A stretch of 64,000 nucleotides of DNA from Pandoraea terrigena (GCF_902459705.1 NZ_CABPRU010000001.1:62001-126000), one strand, 5' to 3'; counted from the stretch's first letter, positions 47,305 to 56,376 are shown. Made by a program: numbers and translations. Notes: a model not told the origin generated them from the sequence alone.

Positions 47305-48093
47305 TCAGGCTTGTGGCTGATATCGTTCAGCCGCATGGGCCTGTCGAATATCCGACACCAGCCCTTGACGCGCACCATCCAGCGCATCCCAGCGCTCGGC
47401 GACATGAAGCGGAGGTATCGTGACCAACTCGCGACGGTCGAAACCGACCAGTGCAGCATCGACCAGTTCGCCGACTTCCATCACCTCGGGGAGGGTGTTG
47501 ACATCAATGCCGGCACGCTCCCAAATCTCGGTGCGCGTCGATGCCGGCAGGACCGCTTGCACGTAAACGCCCTTCGGGGACAGCTCCAGGTGCAGACCCT
47601 GTGACAAAAATAGAACGAAGGCTTTGGTCGCTCCGTAGATCGACATGCCGAACTCGGGCGCGAAACCAACCACCGAGCCAATGTTGACGATTGAACCCGT
47701 ACCGGACTGCGCGAGGCGCGGTGCGATCGCAGCAGCGAGCCGCGTCAAAGCGGTGGTGTTGAGCGTGATCTGGCGTTCGATGGCCTCAGCGGATTGCTCC
47801 AGGAAGCCCCCCGATTGAGCCATGCCCGCGTTGTTGATCAAGACGCCGATACGCGCGTCATTCCGCAGCCGAGTTTCAAGCACAGACAATTCCGCGCGGT
47901 TTGTAAGGTCGGCTTGCAGCACTTCGACCGCCACATTGCTTTCCTCATGCAAGCGTATTGCCAGCGCATCCAGGCGCGACTTGTCACGCGCAACAAGGAC
48001 AAGGTCGTGGCCACGGCGGGCGAAGCGCTCGGCGTAGGTGGCGCCGATGCCGCTGGAGGCACCGGTGATGAAGACAGTCGGACGTGTGGTCAT
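47305..48093 (-). CDS. SDR family oxidoreductase
   Basis: 262 residues. FITGASSGIGATYAERFARR cofactor motif, VLINNAGMAQSG, IVNIGSVVGFAPEFGMSIYG with catalytic Ser then YGATK. DltE/YqjQ-like classical SDR, probably NADP-dependent. 54 bp after the quinone oxidoreductase gene and 50 bp before the alkene reductase, forming one redox operon. Confidence 0.92.
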   Translation of the reverse strand: MTTRPTVFITGASSGIGATYAERFARRGHDLVLVARDKSRLDALAIRLHEESNVAVEVLQADLTNRAELSVLETRLRNDARIGVLINNAGMAQSGGFLEQSAEAIERQITLNTTALTRLAAAIAPRLAQSGTGSIVNIGSVVGFAPEFGMSIYGATKAFVLFLSQGLHLELSPKGVYVQAVLPASTRTEIWERAGIDVNTLPEVMEVGELVDAALVGFDRRELVTIPPLHVAERWDALDGARQGLVSDIRQAHAAERYQPQA

Positions 48094-48147
48094 GGATTCT
48101 TCCTTTGCATTAGTTGTGCTGGTGGTGGGGGGGAAACACAGTTGCCG

Positions 48148-49146
48148 TCACATCTTGACCACGACCTTGCCCTTGGATCGTCCTTGGGCGAGGTACTCAA
48201 GTGCCTGCTTGGCCTGCTCGAACGGAAACACCTTGTCGATCACCGGCTTGATGCGATGAGCTTCGAGAAGCTTGCCGATTTCTGTGAGTTGAGCGCCGTC
48301 GGGGTGCATGAAGAGAAACGAGTAGGTGACGTCCCGCTTTTTCGTGAGACGCATGATTTTGCGGCTCATCATTCCGAATACGAACCGTAGAACGAAGTTC
48401 AAGCGCTTGGCACGAGCGAATGCAGCGTCCAGCGGGCCGATGAGCGAGACGATCCTGCTTCCCGGTTTAAGGATGGAGATGGATTTTTCAATCGCGTCAC
48501 CCCTGACGGTGCCAAGCACCGCGTCATAGCCGCGCAGCACGTTCTCGAATTCCTGTTTCTTGTAGTCGACCACCTCGTCTGCGCCCAGGCTACGCACCAG
48601 TTCGATGTTGCCCGTGCTGACGGTGGTGCCCACCTTGGCGCCAAGGTGCTTTGCCAACTGGATCGCAAATGTGCCGATCCCGCCGGATCCAGCAGGTATG
48701 AATACCTGCTGGCCGGTCTGAAGATTGGCGCGTTCCTTCAACGCTTGCCACGAGGTGAGGCCGACCATCGGGATCGACGCGGCTTGCACGAAGTCCAGAT
48801 TGGTCGGTTTCGGCGCGGCAGCGCTCTCCGGCACGACCGCGAGTTCGGCAATCGACCCTGTACCGAGGTCGAAGATGCTGGCGAAGACGGCGTCGCCTGG
48901 CTTGAAGCGGGTCACGTTGCTGCCAACCTCAGTCACCACGCCGGCCAGGTCGCTACCCAGTGTGGCCGGAAGCTGAAAATGCAGAACCGGTTTGAACGTC
49001 CCGGTCGGAATCATGTTGTCGATCGGGTTCAGACCGGCGGCGCGAACCTGGACCAGCAGTTCATCGCTCTTTAGCGTGGGGCGGGGTACCTCGGTGAGCC
49101 CGATCTCGGGCGATTTGCCATAGCGCTGGAAAGTGAGTGCTTTCAT
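48148..49146 (-). CDS. Zinc-independent quinone oxidoreductase-like MDR protein
   Basis: 332 residues from ATG 49146 (MKALTFQRYGKSPEIGLTEV); an in-frame ATG at 49170 is possible. Medium-chain dehydrogenase fold with GroES-like N-domain (VRAAGLNPIDNMIPTG; LGSDLAGVVTEVGSNV) and Rossmann motif GSGGIGTFAIQLAKHLGAKV. No zinc-ligand cysteines, so of the QOR/NADPH type that reduces quinones and enones. Probably first functional gene of the operon facing the divergent HxlR regulator. Confidence 0.92.
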   Translation of the reverse strand: MKALTFQRYGKSPEIGLTEVPRPTLKSDELLVQVRAAGLNPIDNMIPTGTFKPVLHFQLPATLGSDLAGVVTEVGSNVTRFKPGDAVFASIFDLGTGSIAELAVVPESAAAPKPTNLDFVQAASIPMVGLTSWQALKERANLQTGQQVFIPAGSGGIGTFAIQLAKHLGAKVGTTVSTGNIELVRSLGADEVVDYKKQEFENVLRGYDAVLGTVRGDAIEKSISILKPGSRIVSLIGPLDAAFARAKRLNFVLRFVFGMMSRKIMRLTKKRDVTYSFLFMHPDGAQLTEIGKLLEAHRIKPVIDKVFPFEQAKQALEYLAQGRSKGKVVVKM

Positions 49147-49190
49147 GGTTTGATTCTTCATCCTTGGCATTTCATTTTTATCTGTTCAGA

Positions 49191-49348
49191 TCAGCCGGCG
49201 AGGAAGCCCAGCACCGTGGGCACATCAGCCCGGTAGTGCTGGAAGACGCTTCCGTGCCCGGAACGGGGCCGAGTTCCCGGTAGGCGAAAGCCACCCGGCC
49301 AACGTGAATCGTGCGGGTCGGGACATCTTTCCATTTCACGTTGCCCAT
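49191..49348 (-). pseudogene. Internally deleted alpha/beta hydrolase remnant
   Basis: From ATG 49348 it reads MGNVKWKDVPTRTIHVGRVA then FAYRELGP, the start of an alpha/beta hydrolase. In the +1 frame the DNA continues RSGHGSVFQHYRADVPTVLG and stops (TGA at 49193-49191), which is the hydrolase C-terminus with the catalytic His (GHG). The ~220 residues in between, including the nucleophile, are gone. A clean deletion that fused both ends out of frame is the simplest reading. Confidence 0.7.
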
Positions 49349-49473
49349 CGGCCGTGCCATGCCGTCGCGGTTGCGCCGATGCCAGGAGAAGCGCCGGTTA
49401 CCGGAGCGATGCCGGAATTGTTCCTGCTCATCAATGAAATCTCCGTGCCGGGTGGATTGCTAGTCCCTAAAGT

Positions 49474-49535
49474 GTTAGTATCGAACTGATAGTAACAATA
49501 CTACCAATTTGAGACTAAGTCACTATTAAAATAGT
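49474..49535. promoter_or_regulatory. Candidate HxlR operators
   Basis: Two inverted repeats directly before the regulator start: GTTAGTATC-GAACT-GATAGTAAC (49474-49496, one mismatch between arms) and ACTATT-AA-AATAGT (49522-49535, perfect, abutting the ATG). Both share the TAGTAT/ATACTA-like core. HxlR dimers bind such sites to repress themselves and the divergent operon. Confidence 0.65.
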
Positions 49536-49979
49536 ATGGACGATGAAAATTGTTGCAATAACTCCTGCCCGATTGCGCGCAGCCTGACCGTCGCGGGAGA
49601 CGCGTGGAGCATATTGATCCTGCGGGACGCCCATGCCGGCCTTACCCGCTTTGACCAATTTCGGAAAAGTCTGGGCATTGCGCCGACGATGCTGACTCGC
49701 CGGCTGGCGGCACTGACTGAGGAGGGGCTGCTGGAGAAGCGGCGCTACTCGGAGCACCCGCCACGCGAGGAGTATTTGTTGACCGCTGCCGGTCGCGACT
49801 TTCTGCCCGTGCTGTTCATGATTGGCGAGTGGGGGCGCCAACACCGGGGCGGCGGCCAACTGATCCGTTTCTTCGACGTGGAAACGGGCACGGAAATTAG
49901 AGCGGTCGCCGTGGACGAGGTCACCGGGGCGAAGATCGGCACTCGTCCCATGCGCATGGTCACGCCGGACGAAAGCTGA
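49536..49979 (+). CDS. HxlR family transcriptional regulator with N-terminal Cys cluster
   Basis: 147 residues. Winged HTH of the HxlR/DUF24 family: IARSLTVAGDAWSILILRDA, FRKSLGIAPTMLTRRLAALT, EEGLLEKRRYSEHPPREEYL. Cysteines 6, 7 and 11 lie just before the DNA-binding domain, the region where QorR/YodB-type members sense quinones or other electrophiles by thiol modification. Divergent from the quinone oxidoreductase/SDR/alkene reductase genes (through a hydrolase remnant), which is the expected regulon. Confidence 0.92.
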   Translation: MDDENCCNNSCPIARSLTVAGDAWSILILRDAHAGLTRFDQFRKSLGIAPTMLTRRLAALTEEGLLEKRRYSEHPPREEYLLTAAGRDFLPVLFMIGEWGRQHRGGGQLIRFFDVETGTEIRAVAVDEVTGAKIGTRPMRMVTPDES

Positions 49980-50132
49980 GAGGTGATCCCACCTACTAGT
50001 CCGTTCCTGCGCCTATAAATGCCGTGGCGTCGACGGGGGCATGAGTTATTTCTGTGTCGACGCACGATTGTCGCGCGTGTGGGTTTTTAAAGGGGGGCGT
50101 TTGGCGGTTAGGCCAAGGTCCGAGTTAGTGAA

Positions 50133-50987
50133 TTAGTGCAGCCGCAGAAGGTGATCCTTCTCTCCCTTCTTGACTTCGACGACGGCATCCAATGCCTTGA
50201 GCATCTCGCTGAAGCTCGCATAGCCATGATCCTTGGGATCAAAGGTGGGGTCCAGACGCTTGATCATCGGTAGGACGTTAGCCTTGTGGACCCAGGCGTC
50301 ACCCTTCGATTCTGCTAACAAGCGAATCGCGCGCCGGAGCATGTCTGCCGCAGGATCTTTCGGCGGCGAGGACGCATCCTCTGCCGCGGGTCTTGCTTCC
50401 TCACTGGAGACCGGCTCCACCAGGCTGTCGTAGTACCGGAACTCGTGGCAACTCTTTGCCCAGTGCTTATTGGTGTTCTTGCGATTGCCAATACCAATGA
50501 GGGTACGGCCGGCGGCCTTGATTTTCTGGGCTACAGGCATGAAATCGCTGTCGCCACCGACGATGATGACCGTGCCGATATGGTTGAAGCGACTAATGTC
50601 CTCCGTGGCATCCAAACAGAGCTTAATGTCAGCACCGTTCTTGGCAGAGGCGCCAGGAGGGAAGAGCTGGATGAGCTCTACAGCGCTTTGCAGCAGCGCA
50701 TCTCGGTATCGGCCGAAGAACTGCCAGTTACAGTACGCCCGATTGATCGCAACGGGGCCAAACGAAGAGCCAAGCTCTACCAGCGCCTGGATATCTACTA
50801 ATGGCTCCTGTGGCTTGAAACGGTTGTCCTGCTTGGCGTAGGCACCTTCCCCATACTTGGCCTCGACGAGTCCAGCGTGGAGATTCTCAAAGTCCCAGTA
50901 GATCGCCACTGAACGGCCATTTCCGATATCGTCGTCCAAATTCCCCTCCCACGTTTTGCTTTCCATGCATGCTAGCAGGGCATCCAA
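50133..50987 (-). CDS. NYN-domain (LabA/PIN-like) putative RNase with OST-HTH domain
   Basis: 284 residues. NYN domain (about 26-190): AIYWDFENLH with Asp32, NGADIKLCLDA with Asp120 and Asp126, and VGGDSDFMPVAQKIKA with Asp146/148, an acidic set able to bind Mg2+ for RNA cleavage. A linker (PVSSEEARPAAEDASSPPKD) leads to a C-terminal OST-HTH/LOTUS domain (LRRAIRLLAESKGDAWVHKA; GYASFSEMLKALDAVVEV), an RNA-binding module. Function in bacteria is poorly known; RNA metabolism or defence are options. Stands alone. An ATG at 50966 is an alternative start. Confidence 0.88.
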   Translation of the reverse strand: MDALLACMESKTWEGNLDDDIGNGRSVAIYWDFENLHAGLVEAKYGEGAYAKQDNRFKPQEPLVDIQALVELGSSFGPVAINRAYCNWQFFGRYRDALLQSAVELIQLFPPGASAKNGADIKLCLDATEDISRFNHIGTVIIVGGDSDFMPVAQKIKAAGRTLIGIGNRKNTNKHWAKSCHEFRYYDSLVEPVSSEEARPAAEDASSPPKDPAADMLRRAIRLLAESKGDAWVHKANVLPMIKRLDPTFDPKDHGYASFSEMLKALDAVVEVKKGEKDHLLRLH

Positions 50988-51162
50988 ATTAAGCCCATCA
51001 CCCCAAGGATGAAATCTTCGGAGCGTGGCTTGGGTATCGGCTGCCGGTGATCTGCTTGGCTACTTCGGGCCGTACGTGAATGTATCCATGACAAAAATTT
51101 GATTGTGCTGGATATTCTGCCTACGATGCCCCCACCGCATCAACCCGATGGAGTACCGACAC

Positions 51163-51771
51163 ATGCATATTGCCATCCTGACCTTTGATGGTTTCAACGA
51201 ACTCGACTCCTTGATTGCGCTGGGTATCCTCAATCGCATCAAGAAGCCCGACTGGCGTGTCTCCATTGCCTGTCCGACAGCCAGCGTAACGTCGATGAAC
51301 GGGGTCGTGCTCCAAAGCCAGATATCTCTTGGTGAGGCCGTCGAAGCCGATGCAGTCCTGGTTGGCAGTGGTATGAAGACTCGGGAGGTGGTCGCAGATG
51401 CGTCGCTGATGGCACAACTGAAGCTCGACCCCCATCGACAGTTGCTGGGGGCTCAGTGTTCAGGCACCTTGGTGCTGGCCAAGCAAGGACTGCTTGCGGC
51501 CATTCCAGCTTGCACCGACCTGATAACCAAGCCCTGGGTGCAGGAGGCGGGTGTGGATGTGCTCAACCAGCCTTTCTTCGCCAAAGGGAACATTGCAACG
51601 GCAGGTGGTTGCCTTGCGTCGCAGTATCTCGCCTGCTGGGTCATCGCCCGTCTGGAAGGTCTCGAAGCCGCTCGGAGCGCGATGCACTATGTCGCACCAG
51701 TGGGCGAAAAGGAAGAATACATCGAGCGCATGCTGCGCAATGTCACCCCATACCTGAACGAGGTGAGCTGA
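51163..51771 (+). CDS. DJ-1/PfpI family protein
   Basis: 202 residues from ATG 51163, with GGAG 9 nt upstream; an in-frame ATG lies at 51148. MHIAILTFDGFNELDSLIAL begins the class I glutamine amidotransferase-like fold, with the nucleophile elbow LGAQCSGTLVLAKQG (Cys) and a later GGCLASQYLACWV. Members include isonitrile hydratases, glyoxalase III/deglycase-like proteins and regulators without HTH. The exact reaction is not determinable. Confidence 0.88.
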   Translation: MHIAILTFDGFNELDSLIALGILNRIKKPDWRVSIACPTASVTSMNGVVLQSQISLGEAVEADAVLVGSGMKTREVVADASLMAQLKLDPHRQLLGAQCSGTLVLAKQGLLAAIPACTDLITKPWVQEAGVDVLNQPFFAKGNIATAGGCLASQYLACWVIARLEGLEAARSAMHYVAPVGEKEEYIERMLRNVTPYLNEVS

Positions 51772-51773
51772 CC

Positions 51774-51956
51774 ATGTCTATCCCAAGCCCCTTCGGATTT
51801 ATCGAGGTGCGCTTTTGGGACGCTAAAAGCTCGGTCGCGCGCCCGATCTGGATCGACATGACCGCGCCCGAAGCGGTACGCCTCATCGCGGCCGGCGATG
51901 AGGCGCAAGAGATGGGTTTCGCTTCCGGCTCAGAGATCGAGCACCAACTCTGCTGA
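51774..51956 (+). CDS. Possible small protein after the DJ-1/PfpI gene
   Basis: 60 residues starting 2 bp after the preceding stop, with GAGGTGAGC just upstream as a ribosome binding site (MSIPSPFGFIEVRFWDAKSS, then VARPIWIDMTAPEAVRLIAA). The sequence looks like a compact alpha/beta protein and the coupling to the upstream gene favours translation. Its last 27 bp overlap the convergent phthalate dioxygenase reductase gene. No family recognised. Confidence 0.5.
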   Translation: MSIPSPFGFIEVRFWDAKSSVARPIWIDMTAPEAVRLIAAGDEAQEMGFASGSEIEHQLC

Positions 51957-52895
51957 TTTCGCGCGCGATACACAGACCATGATGTGCGCTTCCTTCTCGT
52001 CATCGCGCAACACGAGATCCCGATGATCGGCCTCGCCTGAGCACAGACCAGTCTTGCAAGAACCGCAGGTGCCGCTTTCGCACGAACTCGGCACGCGAAC
52101 GTTCGCGTCGCGCAACACGTCGAGGATCGAGCGGTTGGCGGGAATGTCGAACGACCTACCGGTGCGGGCAAGCCGCACGGCAAACGGCGTGTTTTCGCGC
52201 GCATTCGCGTTGCTCGCACCGAAGCTCTCGAAGTGGACGGTGCCCGACGGCCAGTGACCCGTCATGTCCCGCACCGTGTCCATCAGCGCCTGCGGGCCGC
52301 AGCAGTACACATGCGCTGACTTCGGCCGCTCGAATACGGGCCAGAAGTCGAACGCTTTCGACGGGTCGCCGTGATCGTGGTGAATCGTCACGTCCGACCG
52401 CCACGCGTCGCTGCTGAGTTCATCAATGAACGCCGCGCCTTCTGGATCGCGGGCCAGGTAGTACAGTTTGAACGAGCGCAGACCTTCCGCTCGCAGCTGT
52501 CGCGCCATCGACAGCATCGGCGTGATCCCGATGCCGCCCGCGACGAGAATGAATGATTTCGCCCGCTCATCGAGCGGAAATTCATTGCGGGGCAGGGATA
52601 CATCCACGGCGTCGCACGCTGTCGTGTCGTCGACGAAGCTCATCGAGCCGCCGCGTCCGTTGCCGTCGCGCTTCACCGCGATGACGTAACGATTGCGCTC
52701 CTGCGAGTCATTGCACAGCGAATAACTGCGTCGCAAACCGTTGGGCACCACAACGGTCAAGTTCGCGCCCGCCTCGAACGGTGGCAACGGCGCGCCTTGC
52801 GGGTCGGTCAGATCAAAGCGCCAGATGTCACGGGCGATCTTCTCCTTGCCCGCAATCTTCAGACGAAGAAAACCGTCTTCCTGGGGTGTCGTCAT
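51930..52895 (-). CDS. ophA1: Phthalate 4,5-dioxygenase reductase component (PDR family)
   Basis: 321 residues in class IA oxygenase-reductase order: an FMN-binding domain (RSYSLCNDSQERNRYVIAVK), an NAD domain (FILVAGGIGITPMLSMARQL), and a C-terminal plant-type 2Fe-2S ferredoxin (CESGTCGSCKTGLCSGEADH with a fourth Cys in HIMVCVSRA). It passes electrons from NADH to the Rieske oxygenase encoded at 58659-59990. Divergent from the permease gene across two palindromic operators. Confidence 0.9.
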   Translation of the reverse strand: MTTPQEDGFLRLKIAGKEKIARDIWRFDLTDPQGAPLPPFEAGANLTVVVPNGLRRSYSLCNDSQERNRYVIAVKRDGNGRGGSMSFVDDTTACDAVDVSLPRNEFPLDERAKSFILVAGGIGITPMLSMARQLRAEGLRSFKLYYLARDPEGAAFIDELSSDAWRSDVTIHHDHGDPSKAFDFWPVFERPKSAHVYCCGPQALMDTVRDMTGHWPSGTVHFESFGASNANARENTPFAVRLARTGRSFDIPANRSILDVLRDANVRVPSSCESGTCGSCKTGLCSGEADHRDLVLRDDEKEAHIMVCVSRAKSAELVLDL

Positions 52896-52950
52896 GTCTG
52901 TCTCCTTCTGGCCGATTCGGCGCTGCGTTGCCTCAATATGAATCGCATAT

Positions 52951-52971
52951 TATTACTAGATCTCTAATATT
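52951..52971. promoter_or_regulatory. oph operator candidate 1
   Basis: tattactagatctctaata: an AGATCT core with outer TATTA/TAATA arms, 56 bp before ophA1. Resembles the three other palindromes in this cluster (53057, 56351, 60044). Confidence 0.6.
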
Positions 52972-53056
52972 GCAAGTCGAGACGCGCGACACTTTGCGAC
53001 CTTGCTCTCGGTATAAACCCGCGCTTGCCAGCGACAGAAAGCCGCCGTAACCTTTA

Positions 53057-53072
53057 AATTAGAAATCTAATT
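53057..53072. promoter_or_regulatory. oph operator candidate 2
   Basis: AATTAGA-AA-TCTAATT, a perfect 7-bp inverted repeat, 63 bp before the permease start in the ophA1-ophD divergent region. Confidence 0.65.
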
Positions 53073-53134
53073 ATGTGATGAGTGGAACGCCTGTTCCAGC
53101 CGGCATCACAAGTGAAATTCGGAGAGATTGAGAC

Positions 53135-54469
53135 ATGGCACATTCAACGTTGCACTCGGGGGGCGCATCCCTGCCTGCCGTAGCCGACTCGGCGGTCGAG
53201 GAGGCGACTTACCGCAAGATCACGCTGAGGTTGATGACCTTCCTTTTCTTTTGTTGGGTCCTTAACTACCTCGATCGCGTCAACGTCAGCTTCGCACAAC
53301 TGCAACTGAAGCACGATCTCGGTTTGAGCGACGCCGCTTACGGGCTTGGAGTGAGTCTGTTTTTCATTGGCTACATCCTGCTTGAAGTGCCGAGCACGCT
53401 CTTGCTCCGCCGCATCGGCGCCCGCAAGACCGTCACGCGGATCATGCTGCTGTGGGGGGGTATCTCCACCGCGATGGCGTTCATGACCGCTCCGTGGCAG
53501 TTCTACCTCGCCCGAACGCTCCTCGGCGCGGCGGAGGCGGGCTTCTGGCCCGGGATCATCCTCTATCTCTCGTACTGGTATCCGGCCAAACGCCGTGCTC
53601 GCATCACGTCGCGATTCTTGCTGGCGATTGCAGTTGCAGGCATCGTCGGCGGACCGCTTTCCGGCTACATCCTGCAAAACTTCATGGATGTTTGGGGCTT
53701 TCGCAACTGGCAGTGGCTGTTCTTCCTCGAAGGATTACCCGCTGTGATTGCGGGAGTCGTTGCGTATTTCTACCTGATCGACAGGCCGCAGGAAGCTGCG
53801 TGGCTGACCGATGAGCAAAAGCGTCTCGTCATTGGCGCACTGGAGGAAGAAAGCCGCAGCAAGCCGCATGACGCACCGAGCAATCTGCTCGCCGCGCTGC
53901 GCGACCCGCGCGTGTACGTGATTGCCGCGGGCTGGGCCACGGTGCCCATTTGCGGGACCATCCTTAACTACTGGACGCCGACGATCATCAAACAGGCAGG
54001 CGTTTCCAACCTGTTGCAGATCGGCTTCATGTCGGCCCTGCCTTACATCGTCGGCGCCATTGCCATGTTGTTCATCGCGCGCAGCTCGGACCTGCGCCTC
54101 GAGCGCCGCTGGCACTTCGTCAGTGTGACGACGGCAGGCGCGGCAGGCGCTGTGCTCCTCACCCTGGTCACGCATAACTGGCTCGCTGCGATCGGATGCC
54201 TGAGTCTCGTCTCGATCAGTTATTTCGCGGCCGCAGCGATTATTTGGACTATCCCGCCGACGTACCTCAAAGGCACGGCCGCCGCCGGCGGCATTGGTGT
54301 GATCAGTAGCCTCGGGCAAGTCGGCGCCTTCTTCGCGCCTATCGTGCTCGGCTGGGTGAAGAGCGTGAGCGGCAGCTTTTCAGCGGGCATCCTGCTGGTC
54401 GCATTGTTTACATTCGTAGGCGGCATCGCCGTGCTTCTGGGGGTTCCGCGCGAGCGGCGAGCACAGTAA
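53135..54469 (+). CDS. ophD: MFS permease, probable phthalate transporter (ACS family)
   Basis: 444 residues, 12 TM segments. TM1 [20 protein letters not shown] with the anion:cation symporter D-R-x-N motif, then [20 protein letters not shown] (motif A region) and [20 protein letters not shown] between TM5 and TM6. Family members carry organic anions such as phthalate, 4-hydroxyphenylacetate and tartrate with H+. Its place between dioxygenase reductase and dihydroxyphthalate decarboxylase genes makes phthalate the obvious substrate. Proton-driven, inner membrane. Confidence 0.88.
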   Translation: MAHSTLHSGGASLPAVADSAVEEATYRKITLRLMTFLFFCWVLNYLDRVNVSFAQLQLKHDLGLSDAAYGLGVSLFFIGYILLEVPSTLLLRRIGARKTVTRIMLLWGGISTAMAFMTAPWQFYLARTLLGAAEAGFWPGIILYLSYWYPAKRRARITSRFLLAIAVAGIVGGPLSGYILQNFMDVWGFRNWQWLFFLEGLPAVIAGVVAYFYLIDRPQEAAWLTDEQKRLVIGALEEESRSKPHDAPSNLLAALRDPRVYVIAAGWATVPICGTILNYWTPTIIKQAGVSNLLQIGFMSALPYIVGAIAMLFIARSSDLRLERRWHFVSVTTAGAAGAVLLTLVTHNWLAAIGCLSLVSISYFAAAAIIWTIPPTYLKGTAAAGGIGVISSLGQVGAFFAPIVLGWVKSVSGSFSAGILLVALFTFVGGIAVLLGVPRERRAQ

Positions 54470-54522
54470 CGCGCGACGCTGGGTGAGGCACCAGGAATTT
54501 TCATTGTAAGAAGGGAACAGGA

Positions 54523-55515
54523 ATGAGCAAGCTTCAACTTTCCATCGCCGTGGGCAACTACGACCGGATGCGGCCGCTGATCGACGGCGACGTCCAGATC
54601 GACGGCGTGGATCCCGTGTTTATGTTGCAGGACCCGGAGGAGATTTTCTTTCGTGCGTTCCGCCACGCTGACTATGACATTTGCGAGCTTTCGCTCAGCA
54701 GCTATTCGGTGAAGACGGCGGCGGGAACGTCGCCGTACATTGCCGTGCCGGTCTTCCCGTCGCGCGCGTTCCGCCACAGCTCGATCTACGTGCGCGCCGA
54801 TCGCGGTATCAACCGGCCTGAGGATCTCAAGGGCAAGCGCATCGGTGTGCCGGAGTATCAGCTCACGGCCAATGTGTGGGTCCGAATGTTCCTGGAGGAA
54901 GAGTACGGCGTGAAAGCCTCGGACATCCGCTGGGTGCGCGGAGGCTACGAAGATCCCACGCGCGTGGAGAAAATTGCACTCAAGCTTCCCGAGGGCGTGG
55001 TGCTGGAAAACGCGCCGGAGGGTCGGACGATTTCGAACTTGCTGGCCGAGGGCGAGATTGATGGCGTGATCGGACCGCGCGCACCGTCGTGCTTCGACCG
55101 CGGACATCCGCAGGTGAAATATCTGTTCGTCGATCCGCAGAAGGCCGCCGCCGAATGGTACGAGCGTCGCAATCTCTTCCCGATCATGCACACGCTCGGC
55201 ATTCGCAAGTCGCTCACGGAGCAGCATCCGTGGCTGCCCGGCGCAATCGTCAAGGCGTTCGAGAAGTCGAAGGAGATCGCGCTCGCACGCCTGAGCGATA
55301 CTTCGGCGACGAAGGTGACGCTGCCGTTCATCGAGGACCAGTTGCGCAACGCGCGACGGCTGATGGGCCACGATTTCTGGTCGTACGGCTTCGCGGAGAA
55401 CGAGAAAGTGATCGACCGCTTCCTCGCCCAGCATCATGCGGAAGGGTTGTCGAGCCGCCGCGTGCAGCCCGCTGAACTATTTCACCCGGCAAGTCTGGAG
55501 CGCTTCAAGATCTGA
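54523..55515 (+). CDS. ophC: 4,5-dihydroxyphthalate decarboxylase
   Basis: 330 residues. It has the periplasmic-binding-protein-like fold of Pht5/OphC but no signal peptide: LSIAVGNYDRMRPLIDGDVQ, then FFRAFRHADYDICELSLSSY, LKGKRIGVPEYQLTANVWVR and DPQKAAAEWYERRNLFPIMH, typical of 4,5-dihydroxyphthalate decarboxylases. Converts 4,5-dihydroxyphthalate to protocatechuate, the last peripheral step before ring cleavage. 53 bp after the permease gene, same operon. Confidence 0.92.
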   Translation: MSKLQLSIAVGNYDRMRPLIDGDVQIDGVDPVFMLQDPEEIFFRAFRHADYDICELSLSSYSVKTAAGTSPYIAVPVFPSRAFRHSSIYVRADRGINRPEDLKGKRIGVPEYQLTANVWVRMFLEEEYGVKASDIRWVRGGYEDPTRVEKIALKLPEGVVLENAPEGRTISNLLAEGEIDGVIGPRAPSCFDRGHPQVKYLFVDPQKAAAEWYERRNLFPIMHTLGIRKSLTEQHPWLPGAIVKAFEKSKEIALARLSDTSATKVTLPFIEDQLRNARRLMGHDFWSYGFAENEKVIDRFLAQHHAEGLSSRRVQPAELFHPASLERFKI

Positions 55516-55722
55516 CGTCCCGCCCCGCTGGTTCGGTCGCCGCCGTGTGACTGGCCAGATACCACGGGGCGTTGTGTTTCGCGACCCGCACTGAACAAGC
55601 GTACTGATGTATGCGCGGAAGCGGCAGCGCGCGAAGTCCCGCCGCACCCCTCTGCCGTGGCTCATGCGCCGGATTCGGCGATATGATTGCCGTATGTTTA
55701 GTTATTTTGGGATGAGGAAGGC

Positions 55723-56313
55723 ATGGCAACAGCACGCTCCCTTGGCAAATCCAGGGCACAAAGCACAGATCCCATTCTCCGGCACTGGCGCGACGCGGTG
55801 CCGGACGATCGTCTCGCCCACCTGGTCAAGGATGCAGCCCGCGCGATGGTGCGCGGACTGCAAATGCGCCTCGCGCAACATGAGGTGTCATTTGGCCACT
55901 GGGCTTTCCTGCGCGTGCTCTGGGTCAACGACGGGCTCACGCAAAAGGAGCTCAGCGACGAGACCGGAACCACGACGCCCACCACCTTCAGCGCGGTGCA
56001 GGCGATGGAAAAGCTCGGTTATGTCGAGCGCCGTTATGCACCCGACAACCGCAAGAACACGCACGTCTATCTCACCCCACGCGGCCGGAACCTCAAAAAA
56101 AAGCTCGTCCCGCTTGCAGAAGAAGTCAATGAGATCAGTGTTGACGGCTTAAAGGCGACCGAGATTAACGTCGCGCGCAAGGTTCTGCTGACGATCATCG
56201 AGAACATGGCACGCGACGAATCCGAGTCGAACGACCCGGCGCGTCGCATTCCGTCGACGCGCGAGGTAGGTAATCTCATCGCGGCACGCGCCGAAGCGTC
56301 CGAACACGATTGA
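55723..56313 (+). CDS. MarR family transcriptional regulator
   Basis: 196 residues with a 40-residue N-terminal extension. Winged HTH: VSFGHWAFLRVLWVNDGLTQ, KELSDETGTTTPTTFSAVQA, LGYVERRYAPDNRKNTHVYL (the wing). MarR proteins are released from palindromic operators by aromatic acids, so it is the natural candidate to bind the AT-rich palindromes in front of the ophA1, ophD, nadC-like and ophA2 genes. Start ATG 55723 follows GAGGAAGG. Confidence 0.92.
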   Translation: MATARSLGKSRAQSTDPILRHWRDAVPDDRLAHLVKDAARAMVRGLQMRLAQHEVSFGHWAFLRVLWVNDGLTQKELSDETGTTTPTTFSAVQAMEKLGYVERRYAPDNRKNTHVYLTPRGRNLKKKLVPLAEEVNEISVDGLKATEINVARKVLLTIIENMARDESESNDPARRIPSTREVGNLIAARAEASEHD

Positions 56314-56350
56314 CGCGCAGCGCGACACTTCAGACCATTCCCATCTGGCT

Positions 56351-56376
56351 ATATTATTATAGATCTAATAATATTG
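56351..56376. promoter_or_regulatory. oph operator candidate 3
   Basis: atattattatagatctaataatatt: near-perfect palindrome centred on AGATCT (one inserted base in the left arm), 70 bp before the quinolinate phosphoribosyltransferase gene and 38 bp after the MarR gene. Confidence 0.65.
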
